A stretch of DNA of 64,000 bases, from contig JACKAJ010000015.1 in NCBI GenBank assembly GCA_020635135.1, forward strand, positions 806,001-870,000. Direction: 5' to 3'. A program made the translations under genes and the position numbers. Below the pieces are notes generated by a model. It was not told the origin of the DNA. It did not search any database and was given only the letters and a program-made list of their open reading frames with translations. Position 1 is the first letter of the stretch. Each line of letters starts with the position of its first letter. Shown in pieces: positions 1-9,183 of the stretch. Source of the stretch: Halobacteriovoraceae bacterium. Lineage in GTDB: Bacteria; Bdellovibrionota; Bacteriovoracia; Bacteriovoracales; Bacteriovoracaceae.

Positions 1-981
1 TAGTTTTCCTCTAAAAGTCGAAGCGATAATTTTATCTTTCCAAGCTCGAGCAGAACTAAAGCCTTCGTTAAAAACTTTAACTTCTTTTTTAACGGCACCA
101 ATATCATCGAGCACGATGAGCATTCCCTTATCTGTCAGAACATAAATGTTCTTTCCAATAACCATTGGCTCAGACGCTGTCCTAAAAATTGTTTTTCTTA
201 AGACGTCGCCATTGTCAGCATTAATAACGTGAACACTGGCCCCGAGAGATCCAATCCATACCCGACCATTAATCAACACTGGTGTTAAATCGATATCCAC
301 AAACTTTTTAGCATCAGCAATTTTCGTTTCCCAAGTCACTTTCCCTTCGTGAATGGAGATGGAAGCTAGAAACCCATCAGCAAACCCAACTATAACGTTT
401 TCTTTATACCCGAGAGGAATTGAAACGCGGTTCAATGTCGTTAAATAGGGAACAGCTCTTTTATAGCTCCAAAGAATCTTACCTGTTTTATAGTCAAAGG
501 CTGCGAGAGTGTGATTTCTCAAGTGAACGAAGAGACGATTTTTGTAGACGACAGCTTCGGATTCAATCGATGCCCCCAAGTCTCGGCGATAAACTTCTTT
601 AAATGTCGTGACGTTTCTTGCAATTAACTGCCCGTCGAGTGTCCCATAAATAATGAGATCGCCTGAAATAAGGGGCTTTCCTTGAATCGCACTCCCCTCT
701 TCAATCTTTCGCAACACTCTTCCATCGTAAAGATTCATCACATAGAGCGCTCCCTCTAAGCTTCCCATGTAAATCTTTCCCTCGTGAATTAAAGGAGTCA
801 CCCATCCAATAGGAAGATTTCCTATGGCATAGGGAGGATCCATGTTTTTATTCCAGAGCACATTAAAAAAATGCTCATTGCGAGGCGGAGCTTTGATGGA
901 TAATTTTGAGACTCCCTCTTTTAATTGCGAACAAGAGAGAAAGAGTAAAAAAGCGAGATTGAGTTTTAAATATTTGTTCAA
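1..981 (-). CDS. bamB: BamB-like beta-propeller lipoprotein (3' end outside window)
   Basis: Outer-membrane assembly lipoprotein of the BamB/YfgL type: a PQQ-repeat beta-propeller that works with BamA in inserting beta-barrel proteins. I translated 327 open codons from a TTG at 981 that directly abuts the TAA of the upstream gene. The N-terminus is a short basic stretch, a hydrophobic run and FLSC, a slightly atypical lipobox because -3 is F. The rest shows propeller blades with recurring G-x-(I/V)-Y/W and 'tGkilW' turns (for example KTGKILWSYK and HEGKVTWETK). The yfgM-bamB pair next to der is the arrangement known from gammaproteobacteria. The gene runs off the left edge; full-length BamB is near 390 residues. 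A generic PQQ-repeat lipoprotein is the alternative, but synteny favours BamB. Confidence 0.85.
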   Translation of the reverse strand, partial: MNKYLKLNLAFLLFLSCSQLKEGVSKLSIKAPPRNEHFFNVLWNKNMDPPYAIGNLPIGWVTPLIHEGKIYMGSLEGALYVMNLYDGRVLRKIEEGSAIQGKPLISGDLIIYGTLDGQLIARNVTTFKEVYRRDLGASIESEAVVYKNRLFVHLRNHTLAAFDYKTGKILWSYKRAVPYLTTLNRVSIPLGYKENVIVGFADGFLASISIHEGKVTWETKIADAKKFVDIDLTPVLINGRVWIGSLGASVHVINADNGDVLRKTIFRTASEPMVIGKNIYVLTDKGMLIVLDDIGAVKKEVKVFNEGFSSARAWKDKIIASTFRGKL

Positions 982-1689
982 TTATTTCTCTTCTGTTGAT
1001 TGGGCTGGTTTTTCTTCAGGCATCTCTAGCCCATATTTTGCCAAATAAGCTTTTGCATATTTTGCCATTTGAGAATTTGGAAATTTATCAATGACGTGAT
1101 GAAAATTCTCTTTTGCCTTTTGCTGATCACCAGTCAAATAGTAGAGGCGCCCTAAATCGAGATAGACTTTTTCTTCCAATTTAAATGGAGACGATAGAGA
1201 TTCTTTTAAGATACTTATAGCTTCGTCATAATTTTTTTGGTTTTCCAAAGATACTGCTAAGTATTGTGAGAAAGTATAGTGGGCCACATTGCTTGAAGTT
1301 GTTTTGCTTCTCAACTTCTTAAAGAGTTCAGTAATCTTCCCATACTCATTTTTTTCGTTAAGTTTTTGATAAACAGATTTGGAATAAGGAAAAAAGACCT
1401 CTGAATCGCCAAGCTCTTCAATAACAGCCATTGTCTGGGAATAAAATTTTTCGATATCAATTTTATCGCTTTCAAACTCTTTTAAGACTTTTTGATTGTA
1501 TTCATAAAGATCAGAGGCCAGAGCATTTGTGGTTTTTGTCATAGTTCGCTGATAAAGCCCCACACTTACACCGGCAATGACGGCAATCACAACACCAACA
1601 ATTCCCCAAGTGGTGTACTTTTTGAGGTCATCGTGATGACTTTCCAAAACTTCTGCTGGGTTAACAATGGTATTCTTATGTTTTGCCAT
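982..1689 (-). CDS. YfgM-like membrane-anchored TPR protein
   Basis: 235-residue protein with a cytoplasmic N-terminus, one transmembrane helix at about residues 27-45 and a periplasmic helical domain. The C-terminal part carries TPR-like helices, seen in the stretches around NYDEAISILKESL and YLTGDQQKAKENFHHVID. YfgM family proteins are inner-membrane ancillary factors linked to SecYEG and periplasmic chaperones in E. coli. The TAA stop is immediately followed by the TTG of the bamB-like gene, so the two are almost certainly cotranscribed. The acidic, Gln/Glu-rich C-terminus is not conserved in type. The call is firm on architecture and synteny; the exact role in this organism is inferred. 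Confidence 0.8.
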   Translation of the reverse strand: MAKHKNTIVNPAEVLESHHDDLKKYTTWGIVGVVIAVIAGVSVGLYQRTMTKTTNALASDLYEYNQKVLKEFESDKIDIEKFYSQTMAVIEELGDSEVFFPYSKSVYQKLNEKNEYGKITELFKKLRSKTTSSNVAHYTFSQYLAVSLENQKNYDEAISILKESLSSPFKLEEKVYLDLGRLYYLTGDQQKAKENFHHVIDKFPNSQMAKYAKAYLAKYGLEMPEEKPAQSTEEK

Positions 1690-1803
1690 AACTCGTTTCC
1701 TTTAAAGAAAATTCTCTTGTCCAAATTAATTAAATTGATAACAATTTAATGAGCTTGATAAATGTTGTCAAAGAATGAACACTCTTCTAATATTTGAGGA
1801 ACA

Positions 1804-2274
1804 ATGCGAAAAATACTTCTAATCCTAACACTCTCGACCTTAAGTACCGCAAGCTTTGCCGTCAATATGATGGGAAGAACGGGAATTGGCTACTCTAATC
1901 AACTTATAAGCGACCTGGACGCCCTGTCTTTTAAGGTTCAAAAATCTCGCGATCTTGCCTATGGTGCTCTCTTGGCCATTGATGGCGACGACGAAAACAT
2001 TGATTACGGTCTGGGAGTCAAAATTTATAAGTATATTTTTGATGAGCCTCAATTAAACTTCTACGGCGCCGCACTAATCGGGCTCATCCAAAGAGACGAT
2101 GAAAGTGGGTTTCAAGTGGACGGGACACTCGGTTCTGAATTTCATATTCCTGGAATTGAAAGCGTCGGGTTTAGCTTTGAATTTGGGATATCAGTTAATA
2201 AGCTGGATTCCTCGACAAGAGTTCAAACTGTAGGCTACAATTTCTTTAGTGCAGCAGTTCATTTCTATTTGTAA
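1804..2274 (+). CDS. Small predicted outer-membrane beta-barrel protein
   Basis: 156 residues with a clear signal peptide (basic start, hydrophobic core, cleavage near SFA-V at about residues 18-20) and alternating hydrophobic/polar strands. Gly/Tyr/Phe-rich segments such as YGLGVKIYKYIF, FYGAALIGLI and the final FFSAAVHFYL look like membrane strands of a small porin-like barrel. GAGGAA lies just upstream of the ATG. It is divergent from yfgM across a 114-bp promoter region and its 3' end overlaps the next outer-membrane gene by 26 bp, implying cotranscription. No family is recognised; the barrel call rests on composition and strand pattern only. Confidence 0.65.
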   Translation: MRKILLILTLSTLSTASFAVNMMGRTGIGYSNQLISDLDALSFKVQKSRDLAYGALLAIDGDDENIDYGLGVKIYKYIFDEPQLNFYGAALIGLIQRDDESGFQVDGTLGSEFHIPGIESVGFSFEFGISVNKLDSSTRVQTVGYNFFSAAVHFYL

Positions 2275-3067
2275 AATATTTTTATTTGTATGGATGACCA
2301 GCCTCATCCCACTCTCCGCACTTTCTCAATCTGAAGTTAACGACGAAGTTTTGGAATCGCTAGACGATGATCTCAACGTGGGCGGCGATATTTTTACAGA
2401 CTTTCAAGAGTCCCTAGAGTCTTCACAAATTTATGAAGAAGAACGCTTTTATCGCTACGGTCGCTTTTTTTCTGTGAACTTTGGTCTTGGGGCAACAACA
2501 TTTACTGGAAATCGCGGAATCGCTTATCACGACAAGCAACCCACTTTTGCTCTCAGTACTAATTACTTTGTCGACTTTCGCCACTCCTTCACACTCGGAG
2601 TTGAGTACTCCAAGCACGTCATGTTTATCGATACTGTGACCAAAAAATACACTGACACTGCTCCGGGGGCCATCGAAGTTAATCTCATTCGCCCGTTTTT
2701 TGGATATCGCTACTACTTTGATACAAGTGACTTGAGTTCACCGTTCACTTATTCCAATCCCTATTTTACGGCGCGCTTAGAGTATTGGTACCAAACCAAT
2801 AAATTTGTAGAGTCTGCCGCCGATAGCACTTCAGAGGAAACACAAAGAGGCGGCGGAATTGGTTTTGGCCTAGGTTTTGGTTTTGAATTTCCCATCGAAT
2901 TTAAAAAATCTTATGTAGGAGTTGAAGGTCTCGTCCACCAAGTCAACTTTTTTGATAAGTACACATCAGACTACCAAGTGAGTCCCAATGGCGATAGCGA
3001 ATATGGGATAACTGATCTTACAGGTCTTGCCTACTCGTTGGTCGTTTCTCTGAATCAAACCTGGTAA
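2249..3067 (+). CDS. Predicted outer-membrane beta-barrel protein
   Basis: 272 residues from a GTG at 2249 inside the end of the preceding gene; this start gives a full signal peptide (K9, hydrophobic core, cleavage around SALSQS). The ATG at 2294 would remove its charged region. The mature part begins with a short acidic linker, then repeated amphipathic strands rich in Y, F and G, and ends in W. A C-terminal aromatic residue is the usual BAM recognition signature. The segment around RGGGIGFGLGFGFEF is typical of a transmembrane hairpin. It probably forms an operon with the upstream small barrel protein. Function unknown. Confidence 0.7.
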   Translation: MQQFISICKIFLFVWMTSLIPLSALSQSEVNDEVLESLDDDLNVGGDIFTDFQESLESSQIYEEERFYRYGRFFSVNFGLGATTFTGNRGIAYHDKQPTFALSTNYFVDFRHSFTLGVEYSKHVMFIDTVTKKYTDTAPGAIEVNLIRPFFGYRYYFDTSDLSSPFTYSNPYFTARLEYWYQTNKFVESAADSTSEETQRGGGIGFGLGFGFEFPIEFKKSYVGVEGLVHQVNFFDKYTSDYQVSPNGDSEYGITDLTGLAYSLVVSLNQTW

Positions 3068-3083
3068 CCAAAAGGTACACAAA

Positions 3084-3150
3084 AGGTACGTCCACACTTT
3101 TGGGACCCTGAGCGTTTATTGCTTTCAGTCCCAAAAGTGTGGACGTACCT
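3084..3150. repeat. REP-like inverted repeat, full copy
   Basis: Two perfect 23-bp arms (3084-3106 and 3128-3150) flank a 21-bp spacer, with core GGTACGTCCACAC and its complement GTGTGGACGTACC. It sits between convergent genes, the outer-membrane gene ending at 3067 and der ending at 3160, so it may serve as a bidirectional terminator. Partial direct copies of AAAAGGTAC precede it. Single arms of the same sequence recur at 27401 and 30739, which makes it a dispersed family rather than a local hairpin. Confidence 0.85.
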
Positions 3151-3159
3151 ATTATTTTA

Positions 3160-4734
3160 TTATTTCTCGAGAGACTTCTCATCTCCTCTTCTAAAAACCA
3201 AATGGATCGGCGTATTCTCGTAAGAGAACTTCTTGCGTAAACCATTGACCAAATAGCGTCTGAAATTCACAGGAATCCCTTGAGAGCGATTGGTGAAAAG
3301 AAGAAAAGTTGGCGGCGTGGCCTTGACCATCGCTGCGTACTTTAATTTCAAGCGAGTACCACTTCCCCCTCGAATCATAACAGGGTTTTCTTCGACCAGT
3401 TGGTGAAGAGTTTTATTGAGTTCTCCCGTTGAAATATAACGGCGTCGAAGCATGATAGATTTTCTGATAGCCTCTTTGAGTTTTTTAAAACCAATTTTTT
3501 CTTTGGCGGAAATAAAAAGAGGTTTGCAGTAAGTTAGCCAAGGAAGATCATACATAAAATCTAGTAAGTATTCTTTTCTTTCATTGCGATCATCAAAGAC
3601 TTCTTGGTTCAGATCGATCTTGTTCACGCAAATGACCAAAGACTTACCTTTATCGATGGCGATTCCCATCAGCTTTTTATCTTGGTGAGTGAGACCTTTC
3701 TCTCCATCAACCATGTAAACGACAACATCGCTATCGGCAATAGCACGAAGTGAACGATAGACCGATTGGCTTTCAATAAAACCAGCCACTTGAGCTTTTC
3801 TTCGAATCCCGGCCGTGTCGATGATCATGAGAGAGCGCATCGTAGAAGCTGCGGGAGCTTCACCTTCTTCTAGAGCGTTCTCTTCAGCATTTTCAATTTC
3901 TTCAATAAATTTATGATAAAGACTGATGGCATCTTTTTTAAAGTGAAAGGGATTGCGATCGAGAAGAGTGGCACTCGCTCCAAAATCGATATCCATAAAC
4001 CCTTCAATCGGGTCAATGGTTGTTCCTGCTTGAGAGCTCACCACTGCTCGTTCAGCTTGGAGAAGTTGATTGAGAAGTGTCGATTTCCCAGCATTAGGAG
4101 CCCCAACAATAGCGATTTTTCCAACCACTGGGTGACGAGGTTTGACACCTTTCGTGTCGAGAAGAAATTCATCTTCACTTTGAAGTTTTTCAAAGCAAAA
4201 ACGGTGTAATCTTTCTCTCAATTCTGAAATTCCACGCGCATGTTCAGCCGAAGTGAGAAACATATCATCCACGCCCAATTGAAAAAACTCTGATTCCTCT
4301 CCCGATTGTTTTTCTGAGTCAAACTTGTTTATGATGACCCAAAAATCTTTTTTAGACTTTCGAGTAAAATCAACGATGGCCTTATCAAAAGGAATCAATC
4401 CCTCACGAGCATCCATCACAATCAAGACAATATCCGATTCTGAAATAGCGAGCTCTGCTTGCTTCGCCATCTCAGAGAACATCTCTTCACTGTGATCGTC
4501 TTTAAGATCAGGGTAGAAACCTCCAGTATCAATCACAATCGCATCGACTTTTTCGAGTTCTGTCTCTTGGAAAGTGACGATTCCATAGTGACGATCGCGC
4601 GTAACTCCCGGTTTATTGTGCGTAATGGCCTTGGCTGAATTTTTTAAGAGGCGATTAAAAATCGTACTCTTTCCGACATTGGGTCTTCCAATGAGAGATA
4701 TAACAGGTGTTCTTTTCATAATTGCTTTCTCCAA
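3160..4734 (-). CDS. der: Ribosome biogenesis GTPase Der (EngA)
   Basis: Double-GTPase that acts in 50S subunit maturation. The first G domain shows GRPNVGKST near residue 16, GVTRD, DTGG and NKFD. The second shows GAPNAGKST, AGTT, IDTAG and NKID, followed by the KH-like C-terminal domain. At 524 residues it is longer than the roughly 440-490 usual for the family. The excess is mainly an insert of about 50 residues, rich in E and A, between G2 and G3 of the second G domain. Its start overlaps the end of era by 19 bp, giving an rnc-era-der operon. The ATG at codon 6 is an alternative start. Confidence 0.96.
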   Translation of the reverse strand: MEKAIMKRTPVISLIGRPNVGKSTIFNRLLKNSAKAITHNKPGVTRDRHYGIVTFQETELEKVDAIVIDTGGFYPDLKDDHSEEMFSEMAKQAELAISESDIVLIVMDAREGLIPFDKAIVDFTRKSKKDFWVIINKFDSEKQSGEESEFFQLGVDDMFLTSAEHARGISELRERLHRFCFEKLQSEDEFLLDTKGVKPRHPVVGKIAIVGAPNAGKSTLLNQLLQAERAVVSSQAGTTIDPIEGFMDIDFGASATLLDRNPFHFKKDAISLYHKFIEEIENAEENALEEGEAPAASTMRSLMIIDTAGIRRKAQVAGFIESQSVYRSLRAIADSDVVVYMVDGEKGLTHQDKKLMGIAIDKGKSLVICVNKIDLNQEVFDDRNERKEYLLDFMYDLPWLTYCKPLFISAKEKIGFKKLKEAIRKSIMLRRRYISTGELNKTLHQLVEENPVMIRGGSGTRLKLKYAAMVKATPPTFLLFTNRSQGIPVNFRRYLVNGLRKKFSYENTPIHLVFRRGDEKSLEK

Positions 4735-5681
4735 ACGCGATGAGAATTTCTCACCCGCGGAAGCCCGAGTTCTTCAAGAATAAAATTGTTTTTAAACCAT
4801 TTACTAGAAACTTTGACGTGCAAGTTAAGGTGGACTTGCCCACCCATCAAAGCTTCTATTTTTTTTCTCGCTTTCATTCCAATTTCTTTAATCACAGAAC
4901 CTTTTCGCCCAACAACGATAGCTCTTTGGCTGGGGCGATTTACGAGAATTGTCGCTGAAATTTTTGCCAAAATAGGAGCATCAGGTTTTTTTGATTCCGT
5001 AAACTCATCAATAGTGACGGCGAGTTCATAGGGAAGCTCTTCTTCCAAAACTCTAAAGGCTTGTTCGCGAATATATTCAGTGACAAAAAAGCGCATGTTT
5101 TTATTGGACACATCACCTGCAGGATAGAGATGCGGTCCCTCAGGTGCAGCATCACAGATGGCCCCGATTAATTCGTGAACGCTCTCTCCTGTTTTTGCAC
5201 TTAAGGCAAATGACTTTTCAAGAAATGGGGCCACAGCACGGCATTGTTCAAAAAGCTCTTCCCAATTATTTTGCCCATCCAAGCGATCGGTCTTATTAAA
5301 AATCAGCCAACTTCTTCCAAGCTCACCTTCAAAACATTTCACGAGTTCTTTCAGGGATTGAACGCAGTTGGGTTCAGAAGCATCAATCATAATCAAATTG
5401 AGATCGGCACCTTCTGAAGCTGCTTGCGCTTGGCCAATCATTCGCAAGTTGAGCTCTTGAGAAGATTTGTGTACTCCCGGGCTATCAACCAAAACAATTT
5501 CAGTCCGATCATCAACCGTAAAAGCGCAGTGAAAAGAGTTTCTGGTCGTTTGAGGTTTATGACTCACAATCGAAAGATCAAAACCTAAAAGGTAATTAAT
5601 AAGTGTACTCTTACCCGCGTTGGGTTTTCCAAGCACACTCATCATGATCGATTTATTGTGGGGATGCTGATTGTGAAACAT
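4716..5681 (-). CDS. era: GTPase Era
   Basis: 321-residue Era: an N-terminal GTPase domain with GKPNAGKST, the family-specific switch HKPQTTRN, VDSPGVH (usually DTPG) and NKTD, followed by a C-terminal KH RNA-binding domain with VVGRKGSVIKEIG. Era binds the 3' end of 16S rRNA and couples 30S maturation to cell-cycle progress. The ATG at 5681 has AAAGGA at good spacing and lies 29 bp inside the end of rnc. Its own 3' end overlaps der by 19 bp, so translation of rnc, era and der is probably coupled. rnc-era is a widely conserved pair. Confidence 0.97.
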   Translation of the reverse strand: MFHNQHPHNKSIMMSVLGKPNAGKSTLINYLLGFDLSIVSHKPQTTRNSFHCAFTVDDRTEIVLVDSPGVHKSSQELNLRMIGQAQAASEGADLNLIMIDASEPNCVQSLKELVKCFEGELGRSWLIFNKTDRLDGQNNWEELFEQCRAVAPFLEKSFALSAKTGESVHELIGAICDAAPEGPHLYPAGDVSNKNMRFFVTEYIREQAFRVLEEELPYELAVTIDEFTESKKPDAPILAKISATILVNRPSQRAIVVGRKGSVIKEIGMKARKKIEALMGGQVHLNLHVKVSSKWFKNNFILEELGLPRVRNSHRVWRKQL

Positions 5682-6393
5682 ACTTTTTTTCCTTTAAAAC
5701 TTTTTGGGCCAATTTCTTTTCTATTTTTTTCTTCGAGTTTCCTGTCATTGAATCAATAACTTTCTCATTAATCACAATGGATATTTTGTATTGTGACTCT
5801 CCAATTTGTTCAGATTGATAAATTGGGGGTGTTTCTGAGAATTTCAAGACTTCTTCTTGAAGTTTTGTTTTCGGATCAAAATCCTCTAAGAGTTCGAGTG
5901 AAAATATAGAGTGTTGATTTTTTTCATACTGATCAATAAGACCAAGAATAACTTTTTCTGTTGTTGCGTAGTCTGAATCGAGATATACGGCCCCGATCAA
6001 AGCTTCAAAACATCGAGAAAGATTTCTCACTTTCATTCGACCACCCGATCTTTCTTCTCCTTTACCGACTTTTAAATAATTTTGAAGATTAAAAAACAAA
6101 GCAAATTGGTAAAGCTGATTCTCGTTGACGATAGCACTTCTTAGTTGTGAGAGTTTTCCCTCTGATTCCGTAGAAAATTTTTCATAAATTTTTCGGCTCA
6201 CAACAAGAGACAAAACACTATCTCCTAAAAATTCCAAGCGTTCATTTGAAGACTTAAAAATATTTTGGTTTTCATGAAAATAAGAAGTGTGGATAAAAGC
6301 TGTTTGCACAAGCTCATTATTGTGAAATGAATACCCTAAAATTTCGGCTAATTTCTCTAGGTCATCTTGCCAAGAGAGGTCCGCTGAAGTCAT
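5653..6393 (-). CDS. rnc: Ribonuclease III
   Basis: Double-strand-specific endoribonuclease that processes rRNA precursors and structured mRNAs. The catalytic signature ERLEFLGDSVL is present, as is the second acidic cluster FEALIGAVYLD. A double-stranded RNA-binding domain ends the protein with KKKIEKKLAQKVLK. The frame stays open to 6492, but I place the start at the ATG at 6393. It has AAGGGG five bases upstream and gives the usual short lead-in to the first helix (246 residues). The 33 codons upstream of it do not resemble the family. First gene of the rnc-era-der operon, divergent from the TadG-like gene. Confidence 0.95.
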   Translation of the reverse strand: MTSADLSWQDDLEKLAEILGYSFHNNELVQTAFIHTSYFHENQNIFKSSNERLEFLGDSVLSLVVSRKIYEKFSTESEGKLSQLRSAIVNENQLYQFALFFNLQNYLKVGKGEERSGGRMKVRNLSRCFEALIGAVYLDSDYATTEKVILGLIDQYEKNQHSIFSLELLEDFDPKTKLQEEVLKFSETPPIYQSEQIGESQYKISIVINEKVIDSMTGNSKKKIEKKLAQKVLKEKKYVSQSASPQ

Positions 6394-6576
6394 GGCTGCC
6401 CCTTGGAGGTCGTCTCGAGGCCACTTAAAAAAGTGCCTCACATAATTAAGGATTAACTGGTACCACGCCCCAAGAAGAGGTGGCAAGAGCACGAGTAAAG
6501 CTTACAATCATGCATCTAGTCTTTTTTGTTGCGCGCTGCCATCAAAAAGACCGCAATTGCCTTTACAATATTTCTA

Positions 6577-9093
6577 ATGATCAAAAATCAAAGAGGACAA
6601 CTTAGCATATTTTTTGCCATTTCCATCATTTTTATCGTGACGGCCATCGCTTTCGTCATCAATGTTGGGTTGTTCGTCAAGGCCAAGATTAATTTGCAAA
6701 ATGCCGTGGATGCTGCTGCTTGGTCTGGGGCCGCCGTCCAGGCTCGCCAACTCACAGACATTGCTTATCTGAATTGGGAAATGCGAAACGTCTATAAAGA
6801 GTGGATGTTCAAGTATTATGTGCTTGGGAATCTCTCTGTTCCCAAAGTTAAAAACCCCGATCTCAATATTCCCAATTCTCCCTATTCTCCAGGGATGGAT
6901 TTTACTTTGCAACCAGCAACCGGTATTCGTGTTCCTGCCAATGAATTCGATCGCTACAATATCCCTTCAGTTTGTCTTTACATAAGAGGAAATGAAGATC
7001 TGTGCTCAGTTTATCGAATTCCAGGGATCCCCGTTCTCAATGTGGCCGGAATTCCCTCCATGGACGAATTTACTAAAGAGCTCACTGACACCATCATCAA
7101 AGAAAAAGCGGCAGCCTGTATGAGGCACACCAGTCTCAACTATAAAGTCGCTGTCAACTGGGCCTATAAAGTATCCAATCAAAAGCCTGAAGAAGAAAAC
7201 GTTTTTAGTGACGTTCCCCAAATTGCCCTCGATCGCCCAGGTGCTTGGCCTAGGGCCATTGAACTCGCCTTGCGAATTAGAAATTTAGAAAAACTTATTA
7301 ATACTGCTCCTAGAAACAATACGGGTGTCTGTGCTTCAGGTGACAATTGCACCGCTATAGATGAAATCATTGAAGAAAACAATTATGGAAACGAAAGAAT
7401 CGTTAAAGCATTCTATTCTGCTTTTAGAAATTTAGGAAACGATCAAGATCGTGACCTCAAATATTCTTTTGTGCTTAAAGAATTAAGCCCTAATCCTTAT
7501 GAATCTGGGGAATTTAATTTGAGCCAACTTCTCATCCCAGAAAATAAAAGGCTGAAGTACTATCTCGATCTCAAACTCTCTCCCATTAATATTGCAACTT
7601 TCTACACGGCCCTTTTGCCAAAAACCACCCAAGGAAGAATTGATACAGAAGCTGAATGCCAGATGAGTAAAATTGCTATTCCTGTTCCAGGTTATCCTTT
7701 TAGCTTTGACAAGAATCCCAATTTTCTTACCTACTATGCCGTTAAAGGAGAGGCTAAGTTTAATGGACTCTTTAATCCGTTTTCCAAAGAAATTACTTTA
7801 ACAGCCTATGCGGCTGCAAAACCTTTTGGTGGGCGCATTGGCCCTAAGCTCTTCGATACTTCCAATGAAAACTATGTGACTCCAAGATCTGATGCCGAGT
7901 CGAACAGAAGCTCTCCCTATATTTTTGGAATACAAACGACAGGAACTCTTCCCAGTACTTTTCCACCTTTCCTACCATTTACCCCTGAGTTTTGGGTTCA
8001 AAATCCTGAAGAGCCCATTGGAGGATTCCTCGGTTCAGAACAACTGAAATATGTTGTTCCTAACTTGTCCTATAATCCCCTCGAGCGCGATTATTACGAC
8101 GAAAATCTTTATGTTATGCCAATGCCCAATACCGGTCAGAAAAAATACCAATCGGGACTTTATAATGTCGATCAATTCAAGCGCTTCAAAGAAGACAACC
8201 TGATTCAAGATAATCTTAATCTTTTAACTCAAGAGACTCTCGAGCAATCACTCTCCAATGTGCTCGCCCCTACACCTTACGAAGCAAGAAACTATCTCAT
8301 CCCAAGTCCAGCAAGCCTTAATAATCGTGAGGATATGCGTCTCGACTCATTTGGGTTTGCCGAAGACAAATTTGAAATTTTTGCTCCCCTCTGGGGCCCT
8401 GGTCTCCTTTATGAAAGTCCCAATGATATTATCGATATTCTCTATCGCTACGTAGAGTCCCAAAAACCATCCGTCGATAAGTATTTACAAAAAGTTGATG
8501 AAATTGCCGAACAACTCCACAACATTCCCTCTACAAACCAAGGAGGAGGAAATCAGTTTCCCTATCGTGAAGCTGCAGCTGTTTTGTATGATCGCCCACA
8601 ACTCACTTGCCAATCCATTGCAGGAAGTTTTGCTTACTATTATTTAGGCGCAGAAAATGGTTTAGTCGCCGATACTGAAAATATTTGTCCTCGTCCACTC
8701 TTGGAATCCATTCGCGAGTACTATTTGTCTCAAGAAGGCGACCCCACTTATTACCGAAGAAATTGGAACGACAATCTTCTTAAGATTAAAGAAGTCGATG
8801 AAAATAATATTGAACTTTTTTATTCAGCCTACCTCCCTGGTCCACTTTCCGGTGGAGTTTCGGGAACAAGCGGCTTTGTTCCTAATCGCTTAAGGCCTCA
8901 GGCTGAATCTGTAAAATCTTTAAGAAACTTTTACTCCACAAAATTTATCTCACTTCCCTCACTTTCTCCTTCTGGCGCTTATGGTCAAGGTCTTAATTAT
9001 AGTGAAGGTCGCCAGGTAGGGAGCCAAACGGGAGGTGGCCTCATCAATCCTCTTACCTCTCTCGATGATACTAGAGAAAATATCGCCCCCTAG
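6577..9093 (+). CDS. Large TadE/TadG-like protein (Tad pilus-type N-terminus)
   Basis: The N-terminus matches the TadE/G-like 'Tad' domain: an RGQ motif, one long hydrophobic helix (about residues 8-30) and then NLQNAVDAAAWSGA, the family's conserved LQxAxDAAA motif. TadG-type proteins are membrane-anchored pseudopilin-like parts of Flp/Tad secretion systems. The remaining ~780 residues are rich in N, P and Y with scattered Cys and match nothing I recognise; they should lie outside the cytoplasm. The frame opens with TTG at 6526, but the ATG at 6577 puts the RGQ motif in its normal position and I prefer it. No tad ATPase or secretin gene is visible nearby. Confidence 0.75.
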   Translation: MIKNQRGQLSIFFAISIIFIVTAIAFVINVGLFVKAKINLQNAVDAAAWSGAAVQARQLTDIAYLNWEMRNVYKEWMFKYYVLGNLSVPKVKNPDLNIPNSPYSPGMDFTLQPATGIRVPANEFDRYNIPSVCLYIRGNEDLCSVYRIPGIPVLNVAGIPSMDEFTKELTDTIIKEKAAACMRHTSLNYKVAVNWAYKVSNQKPEEENVFSDVPQIALDRPGAWPRAIELALRIRNLEKLINTAPRNNTGVCASGDNCTAIDEIIEENNYGNERIVKAFYSAFRNLGNDQDRDLKYSFVLKELSPNPYESGEFNLSQLLIPENKRLKYYLDLKLSPINIATFYTALLPKTTQGRIDTEAECQMSKIAIPVPGYPFSFDKNPNFLTYYAVKGEAKFNGLFNPFSKEITLTAYAAAKPFGGRIGPKLFDTSNENYVTPRSDAESNRSSPYIFGIQTTGTLPSTFPPFLPFTPEFWVQNPEEPIGGFLGSEQLKYVVPNLSYNPLERDYYDENLYVMPMPNTGQKKYQSGLYNVDQFKRFKEDNLIQDNLNLLTQETLEQSLSNVLAPTPYEARNYLIPSPASLNNREDMRLDSFGFAEDKFEIFAPLWGPGLLYESPNDIIDILYRYVESQKPSVDKYLQKVDEIAEQLHNIPSTNQGGGNQFPYREAAAVLYDRPQLTCQSIAGSFAYYYLGAENGLVADTENICPRPLLESIREYYLSQEGDPTYYRRNWNDNLLKIKEVDENNIELFYSAYLPGPLSGGVSGTSGFVPNRLRPQAESVKSLRNFYSTKFISLPSLSPSGAYGQGLNYSEGRQVGSQTGGGLINPLTSLDDTRENIAP

Positions 9094-9183
9094 ACCCCTA
9101 AGACCTCTTGAAATACCTTAATGGCTGGATATACTAGGACTAAAAAAATGCTATTCAAAAACTTAAAACAAAGGATATTAGCT

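Noticed and set aside
6394..6492. 33 extra N-terminal codons for RNase III
   Set aside because: They do not resemble the family, and the ATG at 6393 has a good ribosome site and the expected N-terminus.
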